Assembly: GCF_937912035.1 (NCBI RefSeq)
Contig: NZ_CALDPF010000031.1
Coordinates: forward strand, 248,001 to 312,000
Source: an uncultured Bacteroides sp.
Lineage (GTDB): Bacteria > Bacteroidota > Bacteroidia > Bacteroidales > Bacteroidaceae
Direction: 5' to 3'
DNA length: 64,000 nucleotides
Under the pieces are notes generated by a model. That model was not told the DNA's origin. It saw only the letters and a list, made by a program, of their open reading frames with translations, and searched no databases. Of this stretch, positions 61,205 to 64,000 are shown piece by piece; position 1 is the stretch's first letter, and each line of letters starts with the position of its first letter. The translations under genes and the position numbers were made by a program.

Positions 61205-62349
61205 AATCTGACTGAACTAGGAATATTAACTACTCTGTCTGCAAACCAGATAGTATTTTTCAAACCATCATTCTCGCATTTCTCAAACATTGGCAATCGG
61301 TTCATCAACTCCCAAATAGGGCGTGTCATAACTCCGTTATCGTTGGTTTGCTGCAAGAATTCCAGCTGTGCATCTTTATCTTTCAAGATTACTACGTTCA
61401 GCCAATAATTTGAGTAACAGTTTTCAGGTTCTGTAAAGAAATCAATATCATCTACGTTCTTAAAGAATTCGGCATATTCGGCTGCAACCTGACGTTTACT
61501 TTCAACGAATTTGTCCAGATTCTCCAACTGTGCACAACCAAGTGCCGCATTAATATTAGGCATACGGTAGTTATAACCGATATGGTCATGACGGAATTCC
61601 CAACGGTGAGGAATTTTAGCCTGTGTAGTAAGATGTTTTGCAAATGCACCTAACTCTTCGTCGTTAAACAGCATCATACCGCCACCTCCGGTTGTTATTG
61701 TCTTATTCCCGTTGAAGGAAATAGCGCCCACTTTACCGAAAGTACCTGTGTGTTTACCTTTATAAAGAGATCCGATAGATTCAGCAGCATCTTCTACCAA
61801 TTCGATATGATATTCTTCACATATTTGGGCAATCTCCTCAATCCGCACTGGATGTCCGAATGTATGCATAGGTACACAAGCCTTTACACGTCTTCCTGTA
61901 TTCTTATTGTAACACTGTCCGTTACGAATCTCTGCATTTTTAACCAGCCATTCCTTTATAGCGTCAGGCGATAAACCCATAGTAGTCTTATCCACATCAA
62001 TAAATACCGGATGTGCGCCAATATAAGAAAGAGCATTACAAGTGGCAATAAACGTAAGTGCCTGTGTAAGAACTTCATCATCGCGTTCTACACCAGCAAG
62101 CATAAGTGACATGTGAAGAGCATTCGTACCGCTTACGCAAACCACGGCACGCTTACATCCAGTATAAGCTGCCATATCTTTTTCAAATCTGTCAACAAAC
62201 TGACCTACAGACGAAACAAATGTAGTGTCAATACATTCTTCTAGATATTTCTTTTCATTACCTGCAAATACAGGGACGGCAAGAGGAGTAAACTCTTTAT
62301 TGCCATATACTTCTTTTATGAAGTTTATTGTTTTAGAATAGTCTGCCAT
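61201..62349 (-). CDS. legC: LegC-family sugar aminotransferase
   Basis: The 382-residue PLP enzyme adds an amino group at C4 of the dehydrated sugar nucleotide. DegT/DnrJ/EryC1 signatures are clear: CVSGTNALHMSLMLAG, TFIATCNALSYIGAHPVFIDVD, VEDAAESIGSLYKGKHTGTFG, and the PLP lysine in SFNGNKTITTGGGGMM. The family member LegC is distinguished by its N-terminus (FIKEVYGNKEFTPLAVPVF). It overlaps legH by 4 bp and follows legB by 7 bp. Confidence 0.93.
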   Translation of the reverse strand: MADYSKTINFIKEVYGNKEFTPLAVPVFAGNEKKYLEECIDTTFVSSVGQFVDRFEKDMAAYTGCKRAVVCVSGTNALHMSLMLAGVERDDEVLTQALTFIATCNALSYIGAHPVFIDVDKTTMGLSPDAIKEWLVKNAEIRNGQCYNKNTGRRVKACVPMHTFGHPVRIEEIAQICEEYHIELVEDAAESIGSLYKGKHTGTFGKVGAISFNGNKTITTGGGGMMLFNDEELGAFAKHLTTQAKIPHRWEFRHDHIGYNYRMPNINAALGCAQLENLDKFVESKRQVAAEYAEFFKNVDDIDFFTEPENCYSNYWLNVVILKDKDAQLEFLQQTNDNGVMTRPIWELMNRLPMFEKCENDGLKNTIWFADRVVNIPSSVRL

Positions 62350-62356
62350 AATTCAT

Positions 62357-63565
62357 TTACATTTTCTGATCCAAATTCTTACCTTTTTCTTCATGTTCAA
62401 AGTTTGGCAGGAACTCTTTAAGAGCCGCCACAATTTCCGCTTTGGTAAAATTCTCGTTGGCAAAAATTGTTTCCAGTTTATTATAAAATTCTTCTATTTC
62501 ATTCATTGGCCGATGCTTCGATTCTTCTATCACTCCCAAAGAAGAGAATCTGTCCATATTTATTTTCTCTCCTGGTATATAGAACTCTTCGTAATCCTTT
62601 TCTCCTGTCGTATCGCTCTTGAAATATACTACAGGATACTCCTTGTCACCTTCTTTCCTTTCAAAAGCAAACTTCTTTGCTTCCTCGTCTGAACTGCACT
62701 GATGCTGTTTGTAGCCTAATGTTTCAATGAATTTATCACAGAAACTGCTGAAAGTAATCATCTGTTCCTCTCCCAGTTTAGGGAAGAACACTTCACCACT
62801 GTTTCCAAGGATACATGCTAGCATACATATCTGTCCGCTTTCTTCAGGAGAAACGAAATATCGTCTTACGTCGCTTGGTGAAGCCAAAGGCTGTTGTTTC
62901 ATTATTCGTGCCACCCATCCGTCAGGCAATGAGCCGTTTGAAAATGCCACGTTTGCGAAACGTGCAGTGGTTACAGGGAATTTCTTCGAATATGCCATAA
63001 TCATATCTTCCATAACACGTTTGCTGGCTCCCATAATATTTACAGGGTTGGCAGCCTTGTCAGTACTTACACAGAAGAAATGCTTTGGCGGAAATTCACA
63101 CAAGAGATCCATCAGTTTCTTAGCCTTGATATCATTGTTCTCAATTAAAGCCTGAACTGAATATTTGTCCTTTTCACTCCTTACATGCTTATGTGCCGAA
63201 AAGTTTGCAACAATGTCAAATCCCTTTTCTTCACGGAATATTCTGGCAAATATTGGGTCTGCAAAATTTAATGTATATGCTCTGTAGTCGGCAGGTACAT
63301 ACATTCCGTATGTTGATCTCAAATCTCTAGTGAGTTCTGCCAACCCATTTTCATTTAAGTCTATTACTACTAATTTAGAAGGCTTAAATCTTAATATTGC
63401 ACGTATGAATGATGAACCGATAGATCCTGCTCCACCTATTACACACACGCTTTTGTTATAAATTTCTTCTGAAAGCTTCTCTTTGTTTGCTTCAATATCC
63501 TGAGCAAACATACTTATGTCACGCTTTGTGACATATTGAGAAATGAATTTACTTATATTTATCAT
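62357..63565 (-). CDS. legB: LegB-type NDP-HexNAc 4,6-dehydratase
   Basis: The 402-residue extended SDR starts the legionaminate pathway by 4,6-dehydration. It has the dinucleotide motif VIGGAGSIGSSFIRAILRF, ANFSAHKHVRSEKDKYS, FFCVSTDKAANPVNIMGASKRVMEDM with the catalytic region, and SNGSLPDGWVARI. Its ~400-residue length and C-terminal tail match LegB rather than the ~335-residue PseB/FlaA1 type. It is the first gene of an eight-gene block; a -7-like TAGATTTG element is present on the - strand at 63590-63583. Whether the donor is UDP- or GDP-linked follows from PtmE, not from this gene. Confidence 0.9.
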   Translation of the reverse strand: MINISKFISQYVTKRDISMFAQDIEANKEKLSEEIYNKSVCVIGGAGSIGSSFIRAILRFKPSKLVVIDLNENGLAELTRDLRSTYGMYVPADYRAYTLNFADPIFARIFREEKGFDIVANFSAHKHVRSEKDKYSVQALIENNDIKAKKLMDLLCEFPPKHFFCVSTDKAANPVNIMGASKRVMEDMIMAYSKKFPVTTARFANVAFSNGSLPDGWVARIMKQQPLASPSDVRRYFVSPEESGQICMLACILGNSGEVFFPKLGEEQMITFSSFCDKFIETLGYKQHQCSSDEEAKKFAFERKEGDKEYPVVYFKSDTTGEKDYEEFYIPGEKINMDRFSSLGVIEESKHRPMNEIEEFYNKLETIFANENFTKAEIVAALKEFLPNFEHEEKGKNLDQKM

Positions 63566-64000
63566 ATTCTTAATTAATAGTACAAATCTATACCTTTAGG
63601 CACGCTTCGCGGCTACCCCCCACATCCTCCGTTTCCGCCCAGATGTACAAGATAGTCCGCATTTAGTCTATAATTATTCACAAAAGTAAGTTTTATTCCC
63701 GATATAGCCAACTTAAACCATGTTTTTTTAGACAAAAGAGCATAATGAGATACTTTTACTGTGGTTTTAATAGCTTGTAATTTACTATTGTCAAAAAAAT
63801 ATTGTATTTCAGGTGATAAAACTAATTGTAATAAAAACAGAGATCTCGGTAGATACTGTTTTATTGGTTAAATGCAAAAATTAATGATATACTTACTGTG
63901 GAGTGATGAATAGTTTTGTTGTTTAATATATTTTAACAATATAGGCTGGATTTTATGCAAAAAAATAAGCATCCGGGAGCCGTCAGTACGGTTCTCCCAG
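63566..64000. other. Upstream region of the legionaminate block; no gene seen
   Basis: No reading frame is convincing. A -7-like TAGATTTG (63590-63583, - strand) is 18 bp before legB, with no -33 TTTG. A GC-rich patch (about 63600-63650) contrasts with the AT-rich rest. At the right edge (63970-63998) GGGAGCCG...CGGTTCTCCC forms a hairpin whose AGCCGT/ACGGTT halves recall group II intron domain V; this may be the start of an element that continues outside. Confidence 0.4.

Overview
The window comes from a member of the Bacteroidales, most likely Bacteroides or Phocaeicola. The evidence is a SusC/SusD pair inside a glycan-utilisation locus, promoter elements of the TTTG / TAnnTTTG type, few Shine-Dalgarno sequences, a DapA/LigA/TrmD/PyrD/PyrK/ProS/GlgB core of Bacteroidales type, an HU-smalltalk-amidase cassette, and a capsule locus. 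No rRNA, tRNA, CRISPR array or transposase was found.

Positions 1-14180 hold a polysaccharide utilisation locus on the + strand, cut by the left edge of the window. Its genes are a GH20 hexosaminidase with a PA14 domain, a SusC transporter, a SusD binding lipoprotein, a GH92 mannosidase fused to a basic-secretory-protein (BSP) metallopeptidase-like domain, a second free-standing BSP lipoprotein, and a fimbrillin-like lipoprotein with an internal duplication. The enzymes point to N-glycans or mannoproteins as substrate. The two HELTH proteins suggest that the peptide part is handled as well.

Positions 14180-38700 are mainly core genome: dapA, ligA, trmD, pyrD-pyrK, an XRE regulator behind about 500 bp of repeated TTTACA/TGTAAA motifs, holA, an HsdR_N-like protein, a zinc-ribbon coiled-coil protein, a Nif3 protein, proS, a membrane protein with glgB, an M16-like protein with a 14-unit MORN protein, folK-like, rfbA-rfbC, a PagL-like lipid A deacylase, the HU/smalltalk/amidase cassette, and an AAA-ATPase/PD-(D/E)xK protein.

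Positions 38700-46530 are an accessory island on the - strand. It holds a 50-residue peptide gene next to an 1120-residue lipoprotein (fimbrillin-like, putative caspase-like, FN3-like and leucine-rich parts), a 638-residue membrane protein with four CxxC pairs, a cytidylyltransferase/GHMP-kinase fusion, and the 3' end of a broken rfbB. Pieces of the neighbouring ATPase gene, its spacer, and the cytidylyltransferase gene recur between the accessory genes as deleted remnants. This indicates growth by duplication and insertion.

Positions 46541-63565 are a - strand surface-polysaccharide locus. An eight-gene block (legB, legC, legH, legI, legG, legF, ptmE and a WbpG/PseA-like amidotransferase) should make a CMP-activated legionaminic acid, possibly with an acetamidino group. 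After a 285-bp structured gap come a Wzx-like flippase, glycosyltransferases, a Wzy/EpsG-like polymerase and UDP-galactopyranose mutase. The transferase, polymerase and flippase genes are strikingly AT-rich. The initiating sugar-phosphate transferase and UpxY/UpxZ regulators are not in the window.
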